Of a stretch of 64,000 nucleotides of DNA, positions 21,012 through 30,649 are shown piece after piece. The position numbers and the translations under genes were made by a program. The DNA is from Notamacropus eugenii (lineage: Eukaryota; Chordata; Mammalia; Diprotodontia; Macropodidae). The notes beneath the pieces were generated by a model. That model was not told where the DNA came from. It was given only the letters and a program-made list of their open reading frames with translations, and did not search any database. The stretch lies in NCBI RefSeq assembly GCF_028372415.1, contig NC_092872.1, positions 518,196,224 to 518,260,223 on the forward strand, written 5' to 3'. Each line of letters opens with the position of its first letter. The stretch's first letter is position 1.

Positions 21012-21182
21012 TCTGGGGTTCTTCACCTGAGGTCTGTGACTTTAAAAAAATATATATGATAACTTTAATTCATTGTAATGAGGTTCCTTTGCAATCCTAT
21101 ATATTTTATGCATTTAAAAATATGATTCTGAAAAGGGGTCTACAGTGTTCCTTACAGTGCCAAAGAGGCCCAAAACAGTAAG
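21012..21182 (+). repeat. unnamed repeat D, copy 3
   Basis: 'ggggttcttcacctgaggtc', 'tttgcaatcctatatatttt' and 'tgattctgaaaaggggtcta'. Confidence 0.6.
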
Positions 21183-21184
21183 TT

Positions 21185-21305
21185 AGTCAGTCAGTAAACA
21201 TTTACCTAGTTCATCCCAGCACTGAGAATACAAAGAAAGAAACAGCAGTCCCCATCCTCAATCTAAAAAGGGAGATGACTTGCAAACAACTGTGTACAAA
21301 TGAGC
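21185..21305 (+). repeat. unnamed dispersed repeat ('aacattta...ccagcactg' family)
   Basis: 'cagtcagtaaacatttacct', 'gcactgagaatacaaagaaa' and 'cagcagtccccatcctcaat'. Confidence 0.5.
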
Positions 21306-21374
21306 TACAAACAGGAACTAATCAATAGAGGGAAGGTACTAGAATTGAGAGAGGCTGGGAGAGGTTTCTTGTTG

Positions 21375-22338
21375 ACCTCTAAACTCCTATCTCCAGCTGT
21401 CTTTCAGACACCTCAAACTGGATGTCCAGCAATCTACAACATGTCCAAAGTGGACATCATTATCTTTCCCCTTAAACTCTCCTCTCCTCCTCCAACCTTC
21501 CTTACTTTGATGGAGGGCATACCCTCCCAGTCCTTCAGGTTTGAAATCTTGGAGTCATCCTAGATTCCTCACTAGCTCCCTCTTCCTTCCCCACCCCGTT
21601 CTAAGCTGTGGACCAGCCTGGTGGATTCCACCTCTGCAATATCTCTCAAAAACACTCCCTCCTCTTCTCTGACACTGGTATCACTCTCATGCCTGGACTA
21701 CTGCTATAGCTTGCTGGGGAGTCTGCCTGCTTCAAGTTTCTACTGTGGATCTCCAATCCAGCCTCCATTTAGCCACTAAAATTCAGGTCTGACTATGCTA
21801 CCTGTTACTCCTCTCTTTCACTCCTCCCCGCATAAACTCCAGTGACTTCCTATTACCTCCAGGAGCAAATACAAAATACTGTTTGCCATTCAAAGCTCTT
21901 CATATTCTAGTCCCCTCCTACCTTCCTAGTCTTCTTGTGTCTGACTCTTCCATGCAGTGACACTGGCCCCCTGGCTGTTCCACAAACAAGACACTCTACC
22001 CCTCATCTCCAGGCATTTTCTTTGACCATCTCCCATGTCTAGAATGCTTTCTCTTGAACTCTACCTACTGACCTCCCTGGCTTCCTTTGAGTTCCAACTA
22101 AAATCCCATCTTCTATAGGAAGCCTTTCCCAACCCCCCAGCTTAATTCTAGTGCCCTCCCTCTGCTAAGTATTTCTTATTTATCCTGTATGTAGCTTGCT
22201 TTGTATATATTGTTTGTTTGGTGTTTTCCCCCACTAGATTGTAAGCTCCTTGAGGGCAGGACTGTCTTTTGCCTCTTTTTGTATTCTCAATTGTGCCTGG
22301 CACATAATAGGAGCTTAATAAATATTGATTGATAGACT
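21375..22338 (+). mobile_element. L2 LINE, about 960 bp of the 3' region
   Basis: Continuous L2 match. 'acctcaaactggatgtccag' is coding-derived. It is followed by 'ctcatgcctggactactgct', 'ctaaaattcaggtctgacta', 'ttgtaagctccttgagggca' and the terminus 'gagcttaataaatattgatt'. One of the longest L2 copies here. Confidence 0.85.
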
Positions 22339-22713
22339 GATGGCTGGACAATGGACTGTAGTGAATTTCGGAGAGACTTATGACTGGCAAACAAACCAGC
22401 TTGCTATTGGAATTGTATAGGCATGAGGTGATGAAGGCCTGCCCAAAGGTGGTAGCATTATGAAAGGAGAGAAGGGGAGAAAAAATAGGTTAACAAGACA
22501 AAAAAAACCCCAAAACAATTATGAACTATTGCCCCAGATTACCCCTAAAGCCCTTCCAAGCTCTGATAGTTTATACATTATTGTGTTTCAATGTCTCATT
22601 CAACTACTAATATTCTATGTTCTATGTGATGAGATCCCTCTCAGTTCTGACATTCTGTGACTTTTTGCTGGAGAAGAGAGGTAGTAGCCTGGTATAACCA
22701 CAAAGAGCTGAGT

Positions 22714-22917
22714 ACAAGTCTCTGTAGAGGCATTTAACCCCAACTGCCTCCTCCTGGGTCATCTCCAGTCATCCTGATGAATATCTGGTCACTGGATTCA
22801 GATGGCTCTGGAGGAGAAGTGACCTGCACTGCCCTCCCTCACTCAAAAGAAAGTCAAGTGCAAGTCATGTCATTATTTCTCTGATGATGGCATGGTCTCC
22901 TTCAGCAATGAAGGATG

Positions 22918-22948
<31 letters not shown>

Positions 22949-22956
22949 GTCTCTGT
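22714..22956 (+). mobile_element. 5'-truncated SINE with 12-bp target-site duplication and CA tail
   Basis: ACAAGTCTCTGT occurs at 22714-22725 and again at 22945-22956. Between them lies the 3' part of the RTE-tailed SINE ('tcatctccagtcatcctgat ... caatgaaggatgaac'). A (CA)n tract at 22920-22946 has grown from the element's tail. The insertion splits a MIR-like sequence that resumes with 'gtgtgaccctgggctagtga'. Confidence 0.9.
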
Positions 22957-23392
22957 GTGACCCTGGGCTAGTGATTTAACCTTTAAGTGCTCTAGGCAAC
23001 TCTTGGACATATTAGAGATTTGCATTGGTAGAGAAGATGCTAACATGCATTGGTAGAGGGATTTTTCTCACCTGGAAGTCCAGGTAAAGAAATCACAGCT
23101 CTGGTCCCTATCCCTATGCTAGCAAAACTAGTTTGTGTATTTTATTTTAAAGTGCTATGTAAATGCAAGTTAGTCATTCTCTCTCCCAGAGGCATTTGCA
23201 TTTTAAAAGAGGAACTGAAGTGAGGAAGGAAGGCTTAACACATACCGGGAAGGGCATCAGAATAGCAGAATTTACAGCGGTAGGAAGGAGGAAACTGAAG
23301 GGCCTTTCCAACCCAGAATGACCAGAATTTCATAGGTGCAGGCCTGTTCTGCCTACTTGCAAATCTCTCTCTCCCCTCCCCACTCTCACTTC

Positions 23393-23555
23393 CTAGCAGT
23401 GAAAAAGAAATCTGGGTTCAAGTCTTAGCTCTAACACTTACCAACTTTGATACCTTGGACCAGTCTCTTCCTCAACTTTACAGTCCTCATCAATAGAATA
23501 AGGGGGCTGGGTATTGATAATTTCAAGTTCTTTCTAGGTCTGACATTCTATATCT
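23393..23555 (+). repeat. MIR3-type SINE
   Basis: 'atctgggttcaagtcttagc', 'gggctgggtattgataattt' and 'ctttctaggtctgacattct'. Confidence 0.65.
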
Positions 23556-23559
23556 TTTT

Positions 23560-24235
23560 TTTTTACCTTCTCTGAGACTACATAGAATCCAGTAGAATCT
23601 GGGCTGAGAATGAGTTTTTTATTTCATTCTTTCTTTTTTGGCCACCTTTTGATGTGAACTGGCAATCTTATTTGGCTAGGCCCAGGTTGGAAATTGACTT
23701 AATCTGATCTGTATTGTGATCTAATCAGACCTTGAATAGAGGAGCCCTTGATCTGAGAGGGAAACTCTTCCAGCGAAGCTGTTTTTAGAAAAAGGCTTTG
23801 GACTGGAGATTTGGCAGACAAGGGACCTTAACTAAAGCAAGAATGTAAGGAGGGGAATCATTTTGTTTTCATCAAAACTCACACCAGAGTCTTGGGCTGT
23901 GATTGTTTTGGGGTATGTGTTCATTTTCTTTTTTTTTTTTAATCCTGAGAGTATAATCAGCATTTCATCCCTGGCTTCCCCTGCTCCCTGATATCAGATT
24001 GTTTATTTATTTATTTTTGAGCTAGAAACGGAGATCTACTTTGGGAACCTTGTTTATTAACATCTACATACAGGGGAATGATTGATGGGGCTAAGAAATA
24101 CTGGAACTCTCTATTCCTCCTTCCACTGTTGAGTTCCTTCACATTCTTTTTGTTTGTTTCTTTGAATTTATATTCAGGAATTTAGAAGGTTTTCTGGGGG
24201 TAGGACATCACATTGAGAGCCTCCTGTCTTTGGAT
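23560..24235. other. single-copy-looking intergenic sequence
   Basis: No repeat recognised. 23640-23900 looks ordered, with 'ttaatctgatctgtattgtg' followed by 'atctaatcagaccttga', and may be a conserved noncoding element. Confidence 0.35.
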
Positions 24236-24420
24236 CATAGGTCTGTGGATCCAGAGTTAGAAGGGACCTCAGGGGCTATGTAGTCCAACCGCCGTATTAT
24301 ATAAGTGAGGAAAATAAGGCCAAGAGAAATTAAGTGACTTGTCCAAGATAATTTAAGTAAACAGCAGAGGGAAGATGAGAATCCAGATCTTCTAACTCAA
24401 AGCCTGTGCTCTCCTCCTTC
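24235..24420 (-). repeat. antisense MIR-like repeat
   Basis: 'cagagttagaagggacctca', 'gtgacttgtccaagataatt' and 'ttctaactcaaagcctgtgc'. Confidence 0.55.
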
Positions 24421-25365
24421 CCTTCCCCTACTCTGCTATACTCTATTTATTGCTGTTGAGGGTATGCTAAGGTTGAATTGTAAAGGGAGGAATACCCTAC
24501 TTGGGGTCTTTAATCAATTACTTCCCTTATGTTCCTCATCACCCACTGTCCCTCACAATTCAGAAACTTGAGCAATAGTAGTCAAATGGGAACTTCCCAT
24601 TCTCTGCAGAACATGTGGCAGGCTACGGAAACTCTAAAATTGTCCCTGTAGTTTAAGACAGCTGAGAATTTCCCTGTCTTTTTGTGTGTGTGAAATGATG
24701 GTTTTTTTCTCCTCTGTTCTTTTTGGTTGAAGGTTTCCTGGCAGAAAATGTCTCAAATCTCTTACTGAAGCAAATCATATGAGACCTGCCTCCCCACTGA
24801 AAGCGGGTGAAGAGGAGACAGGGAACGGCTGGGACTGGGGGAGGCTAAGGTCACAGAAGAGAAAACAATCTCTTCCAGCCTCTGGCTTTGCTTAGTCATG
24901 TTTGGGTTTGTTCGTAGCTAACTGCTGGCAATAACTCCTGGGTAGCAGCCAGATCTGATGTTTAGGGAGTCCCCATTGATTACTCCAGTGACAAGAGCAC
25001 ACAGCCTTTAGTCTGGAGAGCTGGGTCCTAGCAATGACCGTATCACTAAATAGCTGTGTGATCTTAAGCCAATCACAACCTTTGGGACTACTGGAGGCGA
25101 GTTAACAGAGGGAGCAATGCTAATTTACAGTAGCAATACAGCCTAAGAAAGTATTTCCCATCCAACATGCAAAAATCAGAGCCCATCTGGAGGGTTCTTC
25201 TCTCTCACCAATACAACAGGTTGGGCCAATGTCATGATTCCAAGACACAGAGCAGAGCCCAATGAATGCTACCTGTGTGTATTTGTAGAGGCAGTTATGT
25301 GAAATGGGGAATCAGGAAAAATCTAACCTGAGTCTTTTGGGTAGCAGATTAAAGAACGTTAAGTC
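24420..25365. other. mostly single-copy intergenic sequence
   Basis: A MIR-like fragment lies at 24990-25080 ('tagctgtgtgatcttaagcc'). 24640-24980 shows no repeat similarity and is a candidate regulatory block. No ORF of note. Confidence 0.35.
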
Positions 25366-25665
25366 ATAGACTCACAGGACTGGGAGGGATCTTAGAATGT
25401 AAAACATAGAATGTTAGATCTAGGAAGACCCTGGAACCCAGAGTGAGGAAGTATTTGTAGATAAGGAAACTGAGATGCCTCTTTGTGCCTCAGTTTCCTC
25501 ATCTGCAAAATGAAGTGATTGAACTTCATGACCTTTAAGGACTTTTCCATCTCTAGATCTATGAACCTCAGGGTAACTTGCCCAAGGTCACTGAGTAAGC
25601 TAGTGGGAGCTCTGAGTTGGACATGCCTGTCTCTGAATTCCCAGTTCAATGCTTCATAATTTCAA
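25365..25665. repeat. overlapping MIR fragments in both orientations
   Basis: 'ctttgtgcctcagtttcctc' (sense) is followed by 'aacttgcccaaggtcactga' (antisense). Confidence 0.55.
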
Positions 25666-25919
25666 ATTCCTCCAAAGTGTTTGGACAAATTTATAGCTTG
25701 ACTAATAGTGGTTAATAGTGATTAAGTAACAGTGATTTATGTATCTCTAATGCTGTTTCTATCATACCTGGCTTTATTACTTATTCTGTGATCAGAGGCT
25801 GGCTTTGGGCAGGAGACGGGCCTTCATGGTCAAAAAGTAGAGACAAGAAAGGCTCCAAGTAAGTTTGACCCTCGAATCCCTTCTTAATCTTAGGGTTCCA
25901 CAGGTGAAGTAGAAAGGTA

Positions 25920-26050
25920 TCCTACTCAGGCTATCCATTCATATTTGGTGAGTGTCTATAGAAAACAAAGGAATAGTTAAAAGACTAGACCTGAATATTT
26001 TTCTAAAGGACCTTATAGTCTAATAGGGGAGATAAAACAATGTAATAAGC
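25920..26050 (+). repeat. unnamed dispersed repeat, poorly preserved
   Basis: 'catatttggtgagtgtctat' and 'gaccttatagtctaataggg' match the family at 2210-2345 weakly. Confidence 0.35.
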
Positions 26051-26214
26051 AGAGAGAGAGAAATAGAATCATAGTCAAACTGTAAGGAGATGGGGAATGA
26101 AATGGGAGTGGAAAGAGATGCTTCTTCCTATTCTTTATCCTTTAGCCCCTTCCATGGATATTTTGCTGTTTTCAGTTGTGTTTAGTTTATAGAGAAGATA
26201 ATTAAGTTTCAGGG

Positions 26215-26470
26215 AAGTTTTATTCTTGTTCATTGTGTCCGATTCTTTGTGACCCCATTTGGGGTTTTCTTGGTAGAGATAATGGAGTGGTTGATCATTT
26301 CCTTCTTCAACTCATTTTACAGATGAGGAAACTGAGGCAAACAGGGTTAAATGATTTGCCCAGCGTCACATGGCTAGTAAGTGTTTGAGGTCAGATTTGA
26401 ACTCAAGAAGAGGAGTCTTCCTGATTCCAAGCCAAGTTGCTCTGTCTACTGTGTCACCCTAGCTGCTCCA
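26215..26470 (-). mobile_element. MAR1-type CORE-SINE, well preserved
   Basis: Plus-strand order is 'gttcattgtgtccgattctt', 'gaccccatttggggttttct', 'acagatgaggaaactgaggc', 'gccaagttgctctgtctact' and 'cctagctgctc'. Confidence 0.9.
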
Positions 26471-26667
26471 CAGTGTATATTTTGTTTTGATAATGTAACT
26501 TTCCACTCCATGCAGAATTATTAGGAACTAGTTAAAGGACTTTTGGAAATATGACAGAAGCCCATTATACTTCAGTTCTCATACACTGAGTCTTTGTTCC
26601 TCCTACTCAAGTAATGCTGCCTTAGAATTGCATAGTGGTTAAAAGTGTCTGATAATAGCAGGAGGTG

Positions 26668-26715
26668 GGGGAGAGAGAGAGACAGAGACAGAGACAGAGA
26701 ATGAGAGGAAGAGAA

Positions 26716-26759
<44 letters not shown>
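26668..26759 (+). repeat. (GA)n microsatellite
   Basis: Imperfect GA/GACA tract, with a pure GA run at its end. Confidence 0.95.
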
Positions 26760-26761
<2 letters not shown>

Positions 26762-26764
26762 CAG

Positions 26765-27070
26765 GATGGTATTTTTGGAAAGAGCAATGCACTTGGAGTC
26801 AAAGTCCCACTTGGACTACCTGTGCTTACTAACCTTTAGATAACCTGTGGCTACCTAACTTTCTGGGCTGGTTTATTCATACATAAAATGAGGGAGCTGA
26901 ACTGACTCCATGGCCTTTATGGGCTCATCTAACTCTAAATTGATCATCTCTCCATCCTTCATTTTATGGATGGAGAAACAGAGCCCGAGAGCGGGGAAAT
27001 AATTTGTCTGGTTATAACCAGACTGCGATGAGACTGGGACCCAGACTTTTTGACTCTCAATCCTGGGTTC
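26765..27070. repeat. MIR3-type SINE followed by an antisense MIR fragment
   Basis: 'tttggaaagagcaatgcact' (sense, 26777), then from about 26940 'ttttatggatggagaaacag' (antisense). Confidence 0.5.
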
Positions 27071-27199
27071 TTTGCCCCCCTCTCTGCCTTATCTCCAACC
27101 CCCTTCCTATGTTTTAGGTAAAGATTTAAAATGTACTTGCTTATTAGGGGAATAGAGACTTGATGCAGAGGCCCTATACTTCTCTTGAGAAGAATCTAG

Positions 27200-27315
27200 G
27201 ATGAGAGACACAGGAAGGCTTCAGGGTCAGGAATACTTGGATTTAGGTCCTGCCTCTGATATTCGCTTGCTCTGTAACCCTGGATGAGTCATTTAACCTC
27301 TCAATGCTACAAGAA
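27200..27315 (+). repeat. MIR fragment
   Basis: 'ggatttaggtcctgcctctg' and 'ccctggatgagtcatttaac'. Confidence 0.55.
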
Positions 27316-27539
27316 ACTTTCAGACTAAATTGCTAATCTGTATCCATGAAGGGGGTCTCCACACTGGGAGCACTTTATACTGATGACATCATTGTTTGGG
27401 ACAAAAATAAGTCAACTCAAATTTTATTTTTGCTTAAGGGAAACATAAATTGTTTTTGTCGCTGTAGGGTAAGGAGAGGTACTTACTTCTCTTTATCCCA
27501 GAAGCTCCAATGGTTTCTACTGAGAAAGCTCAAAGAATG

Positions 27540-28800
27540 GTGTTACCCCATCCTTCTTTACTTCTCTACAGCCTTTGACAATCATTCTGTCCTTGATATT
27601 CTCTTCTCTCTAGGTTTTCACAGCAATACTGTCTCCTGGTTTTCCTCCTACCTACTTGACTAATCCTTCTCAGGTTTCTTTGCTGGATCTTCATTAAAAT
27701 GACCTCTGCTAACCTTGAGGGTCCTCCAAGACTCTGTTTTGGGCCCTCTTCTTACTCAATTCTATCTCACTTGCGGATCTCATTAGCCATGATGGTTTCA
27801 ATGACCATTTCCATGTAGCTAAGTTTTAGATCTACTAGATCAACCCTAACTTCTCTTCTGACCTCTGGTCTTCCAGCTCTAGCTGCCTATTAAATAACCC
27901 AGTGTATTACCATTGACATCTTGAACTCAACACCTTCCAAAATGAACTCCTTATCTTCTCCCCCAAACCTCTCAACTTCCCCAAAAGCAATACTTACTAT
28001 CCTACCAGTCATCCCAACTGGAAACCTAACTGTGTTCCTCAGCTCTTCACTCTCAATTCTCATATCCAACCGGGTGTCAAGTCCTTTCCTTTCTACCTTC
28101 CCAACATCTCATGAAAAGGCCCCTGTTCTTTTTTCTGACACTGCCCTGGTGCAGGTTATCACCTCATGCCTGGACTATTTCAATACTCCGTGGATTGGTC
28201 TCTCTGCCTCAAGTCTCTTCCCACTTCATTTCATTTTTCACTCTGTTGTCAAAATGATCTTCCTATAGACTGTTTGACACTGCATGTCAGCCTTCTATTC
28301 AGTCAGCTCCAGTGATTACTAATTACCACCGAGATCAAATATAACACCTGTTTGGTTTTTGTAGCTCTTCATGACATAGCCCCTTCCTAACTGTGTGGTC
28401 TTCTTACTCCCCTCCACGTGACTCCACAACCCAGGGCCACTTCCCTTTTGTTGGTCTTTGCACAGGACTCTCCATCTCCATCTCTGCTAGCTGCGCTGGC
28501 TGTTGTCTATGCTGGGAACTCTCCCTTCTCAACCACCTCCCGGCTTCCCTGGCTTCCTTCAGGTCTTAGACAAAATCTCATCTTCTACAAGAAGCCTTTC
28601 CCAGTACTCCTTACTCTTGGTGCCTTCCTTCTATTGGTTATCTCTAATTTATCCTGTATAAATCTTGTTGGCATGATAGTTGTTTGCATGTGAATCCCCA
28701 TTAAACTGAGGTCCTGGAGAGCAGGGTCGGTTTTTTCCCTTTGTATCCCTATGGCTTGGCACAGGGCTTGGCCTGTAGTAAGTGCTTAAGAAATGGCTAA
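27540..28800 (+). mobile_element. L2 LINE with reverse-transcriptase relic
   Basis: The 5' part still reads reverse-transcriptase peptides: STAFDNHSVLDILFSLGF, TVSWFSSYLLD and, in another frame, VLQDSVLGPLL. These match the L2-clade motifs AAFDTVDH, WFxSYL and VPQGSVLGPLLF. It then runs into the L2 3' region and ends with 'ggcacagggcttggcctgta' and 'gtgcttaagaaatggctaac'. It lies directly upstream of the PREX1 CpG island and has many stops and frameshifts. Confidence 0.85.
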
Positions 28801-29083
28801 CTGAGTTTTCTGCAGATAATCTGAGAGTAGAAACCCTAGGAAAACAGGATTTAGAGTTTGGGTGGAACTCCGAGGCCATGTAGTTAAATCCCCTTATTTT
28901 CAAAAGGAACAGGTCATAAAGGTAGCAGAGTCAGGAAGCAAAGCCCCAGACTGGTCCTGCCAGAACCCCGTCGTGGTCTGCTGTATGATGGAGTGGGACT
29001 GGGGAGTCCCAAGAACCAAACACTCCGGCAGAAGCCTTTCAGTCCAAGTCCATGGGCAGTTTTGCATTGGCAGCAGTCTCTAA

Positions 29084-29150
29084 AGGGCGACGTGTGTGTG
29101 TGGGTGTGTGTGTGTGGGTGTGGGTGTGTGTGTGTGTGTGTGTGTGTGTG
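29084..29150 (+). repeat. (TG)n microsatellite at the edge of the CpG island
   Basis: An imperfect TG tract with several TGGG interruptions directly precedes the GC-rich promoter. Confidence 0.9.
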
Positions 29151-29242
29151 GCGGGGGCGGGGGGAGGCGCGGGTGGGAGGACAGGCATCGCCACCTAGGG
29201 CTGCGGTGCTGGGCCCGGGGGAGGGGTGGGGTGTCTCCCGTT

Positions 29243-29284
29243 GCCCCCGTGGGCGCGTGTGCAGCCCCCGTGGGCGCGTGTGCA
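29243..29284 (+). repeat. perfect 21-bp tandem duplication in the PREX1 promoter
   Basis: The 21-bp unit GCCCCCGTGGGCGCGTGTGCA at 29243-29263 is repeated without change at 29264-29284. Each copy carries CGTGGGCG, close to the EGR1 core. Confidence 0.95.
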
Positions 29285-29713
29285 GCTCCCGGAGTTCTCC
29301 GTCGCCGGCAAGCCCTTCTCACGTGGGCGTCCACAGCTGAGACTCGGGCTTCACGCACAATTCTAACTCGGCATTTTGTATCTTTCCCGATCCCTTGGGC
29401 GTGGGGGGCGAGGGGTGCTGCTGGCTCGGATGCGCTAGCGAAGGTTGCCGTTCGGGCCTGGGGCTTCCAGGACTTTACACCTTTAAATCATTCCCAGCCA
29501 CCCAGAGGAGAAGGCAAGTCGGAGCCCGGTGAGCGCCGGGTGTTTCGGAGATCGAGCCGCTGAAGACGGAGCCTCGGGCAGCGTGTGCACTAGAGCGCCG
29601 GAGAGATCGCTTCTACGGCTGGAAGTCGGAGCGGAACTTGGCAGACGCTCCCTCGGCGGCCGTGGGGGCCGAGCTGTCTGGGAGCCCCGAGGGCCAGCCC
29701 CTCTCCCGGGCCG

Positions 29714-29757
29714 CCTCCTCCTCCTCCTCCTCCTCCTCCTCCTCCTCCTCCTCCTCC
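29714..29757 (+). repeat. (CTC)n trinucleotide tract in PREX1 5' UTR
   Basis: A pure CTC/TCC run of about 14-15 units continues into a mixed C/T tract to about 29779. The transcript would be pyrimidine-rich here. On the minus strand it is a GGA repeat with triplex or G-quadruplex potential. Confidence 0.9.
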
Positions 29758-29834
29758 GCCACCTCCTGTTCCTCCTCCCCCGGCCCGGGCCGCCCGCCCC
29801 CTAGTCTTGCTCGCGCCTCTGCCGCCACGGCACC

Positions 29835-29855
29835 ATGCACTGGAGTAGCCGCTAG
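29835..29855 (+). other. upstream ORF 1 in PREX1 5' UTR
   Basis: ATG CAC TGG AGT AGC CGC TAG encodes six residues (MHWSSR) and lies 95 bases before the main ATG. The start has A at -3, a good context. It is not in frame with the main ORF. It matters only if transcription starts upstream of it. Confidence 0.6.
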
Positions 29856-29883
29856 CCGGGCCAGCCGGCGCGCCCCGTCCGGG

Positions 29884-29904
29884 ATGGGGCAGCAGAGCTC
29901 CTGA
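29884..29904 (+). other. upstream ORF 2 in PREX1 5' UTR
   Basis: ATG GGG CAG CAG AGC TCC TGA encodes MGQQSS and ends 46 bases before the PREX1 ATG. G at -3 and G at +4 give a usable start context. It is in a different frame from both uORF 1 and the main ORF. Confidence 0.6.
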
Positions 29905-29950
29905 CTTCTCCTTCGCTCCCCCACCAGGGCCACCAGCTTCCCGATCGAGC

Positions 29951-30184
29951 ATGGAGCCGCCCTCGGGCGGGAGCAGCTCTTGCCCCCCGGAGCCGCCGGT
30001 CCCCGGCCCCGCGGCCGCCCCCGGCCCTGGCCCTGGCCCTGCTGTGGTCAGCGCTGGCCCCGCCGCCGCCGCTGCGGCCGCGGCTCGGGACTCGGAGCGC
30101 CAGTTGCGGCTCCGGCTCTGTGTCCTCAACGAGATTCTGGGCACGGAGCGGGACTACGTGGGCACCTTGCGCTTCTTGCAGTCG
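29951..30184 (+). CDS. PREX1: PREX1 first coding exon (N-terminus and start of DH domain)
   Basis: This exon encodes residues 1-78 of P-Rex1, a cytosolic Rac guanine-nucleotide exchange factor that moves to the plasma membrane when PIP3 and G-beta-gamma are present. Residues 3-45 are a Pro/Ala/Gly/Ser-rich low-complexity tail with eight alanines in a row at 38-45. Residues 49-78 match the beginning of the P-Rex1 DH domain, including [17 protein letters not shown]. The glutamate at residue 61 corresponds, by my recollection of the human protein, to Glu56, a residue needed for exchange activity. The paralogue PREX2 differs here (it has [14 protein letters not shown]), so PREX1 is preferred. The ATG has A at -3 and G at +4, a strong Kozak context, and it is the first ATG after an in-frame stop at 29561-29563. 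The exon ends in phase 0 at TCG followed by GTCAGT. The DH remainder and the PH, DEP, PDZ and phosphatase-like parts lie on exons outside the window. Confidence 0.95.
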
Positions 30185-30190
30185 GTCAGT
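30185..30190 (+). promoter_or_regulatory. PREX1: splice donor of PREX1 exon 1
   Basis: TCG|GTCAGT ends 78 complete codons in phase 0 exactly where the protein similarity stops (...RFLQS). C at +3 is weaker than the usual purine. A second GT lies 4 bases earlier (GCA|GTCGGT at 30181) but would leave an incomplete codon. Beyond this point the frame reads into TG repeats. Confidence 0.8.
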
Positions 30191-30222
30191 CGTGGGGCTG
30201 GGCAGGGCGGGCGAGGGACGTC

Positions 30223-30271
30223 TGTGTGTGTGTGTGTGTGTGTCTGTCTGTCTGTGCACACACGCGCGCAT
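30223..30271 (+). repeat. alternating purine-pyrimidine tract just inside intron 1
   Basis: (TG)n, then (TCTG)n, then GCACACACGCGCGCAT, all within 90 bases of the exon 1 donor. This is Z-DNA-prone alternating sequence. Confidence 0.85.
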
Positions 30272-30649
30272 ATGGGGACAGACAGGGCAAACACAGCGGT
30301 CCGGACAAGCACCTCGGCTGGTCCGGGTTGGAAGTCACGGAACTGGGCAGGGGACTGGGCAGTGGCAAAGACGCGAGGCAGAGCTGCATCTGGGCTGCAG
30401 GCTGAAGTGGGGTGGTGGTGGTGGAGAGGGTCATTGTGCCGCAGATTGGACTGGGCCCGGCACAGTGAGAAAGGTGCACAGGGGCCTGGGAGGTCATCGC
30501 AGAAAAGCGGGGAGCCGGAACCGGGAGATCGGGGGGAGGATCTGAAGCACTGGGTTCCCCCGGACCACATGGACTCACACAGTACAGAGCGGGTGGCTGT
30601 AGGGCAAGCCGAGCACGGGACACAGACCTTATCGGAAGAGAGGGGAGCG

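Noticed and set aside
29096..29563. 155-residue plus-strand open frame ending before PREX1
   Set aside because: In the same phase as the PREX1 ORF but closed by a stop at 29561-29563 and composed of TG-repeat and CpG-island sequence; no homology recognised.
29590..30144. 184-residue minus-strand open frame across PREX1 exon 1
   Set aside because: Antisense of GC-rich island sequence with long Gly/Ala runs; no start context, domain or repeat-free stretch supports it.
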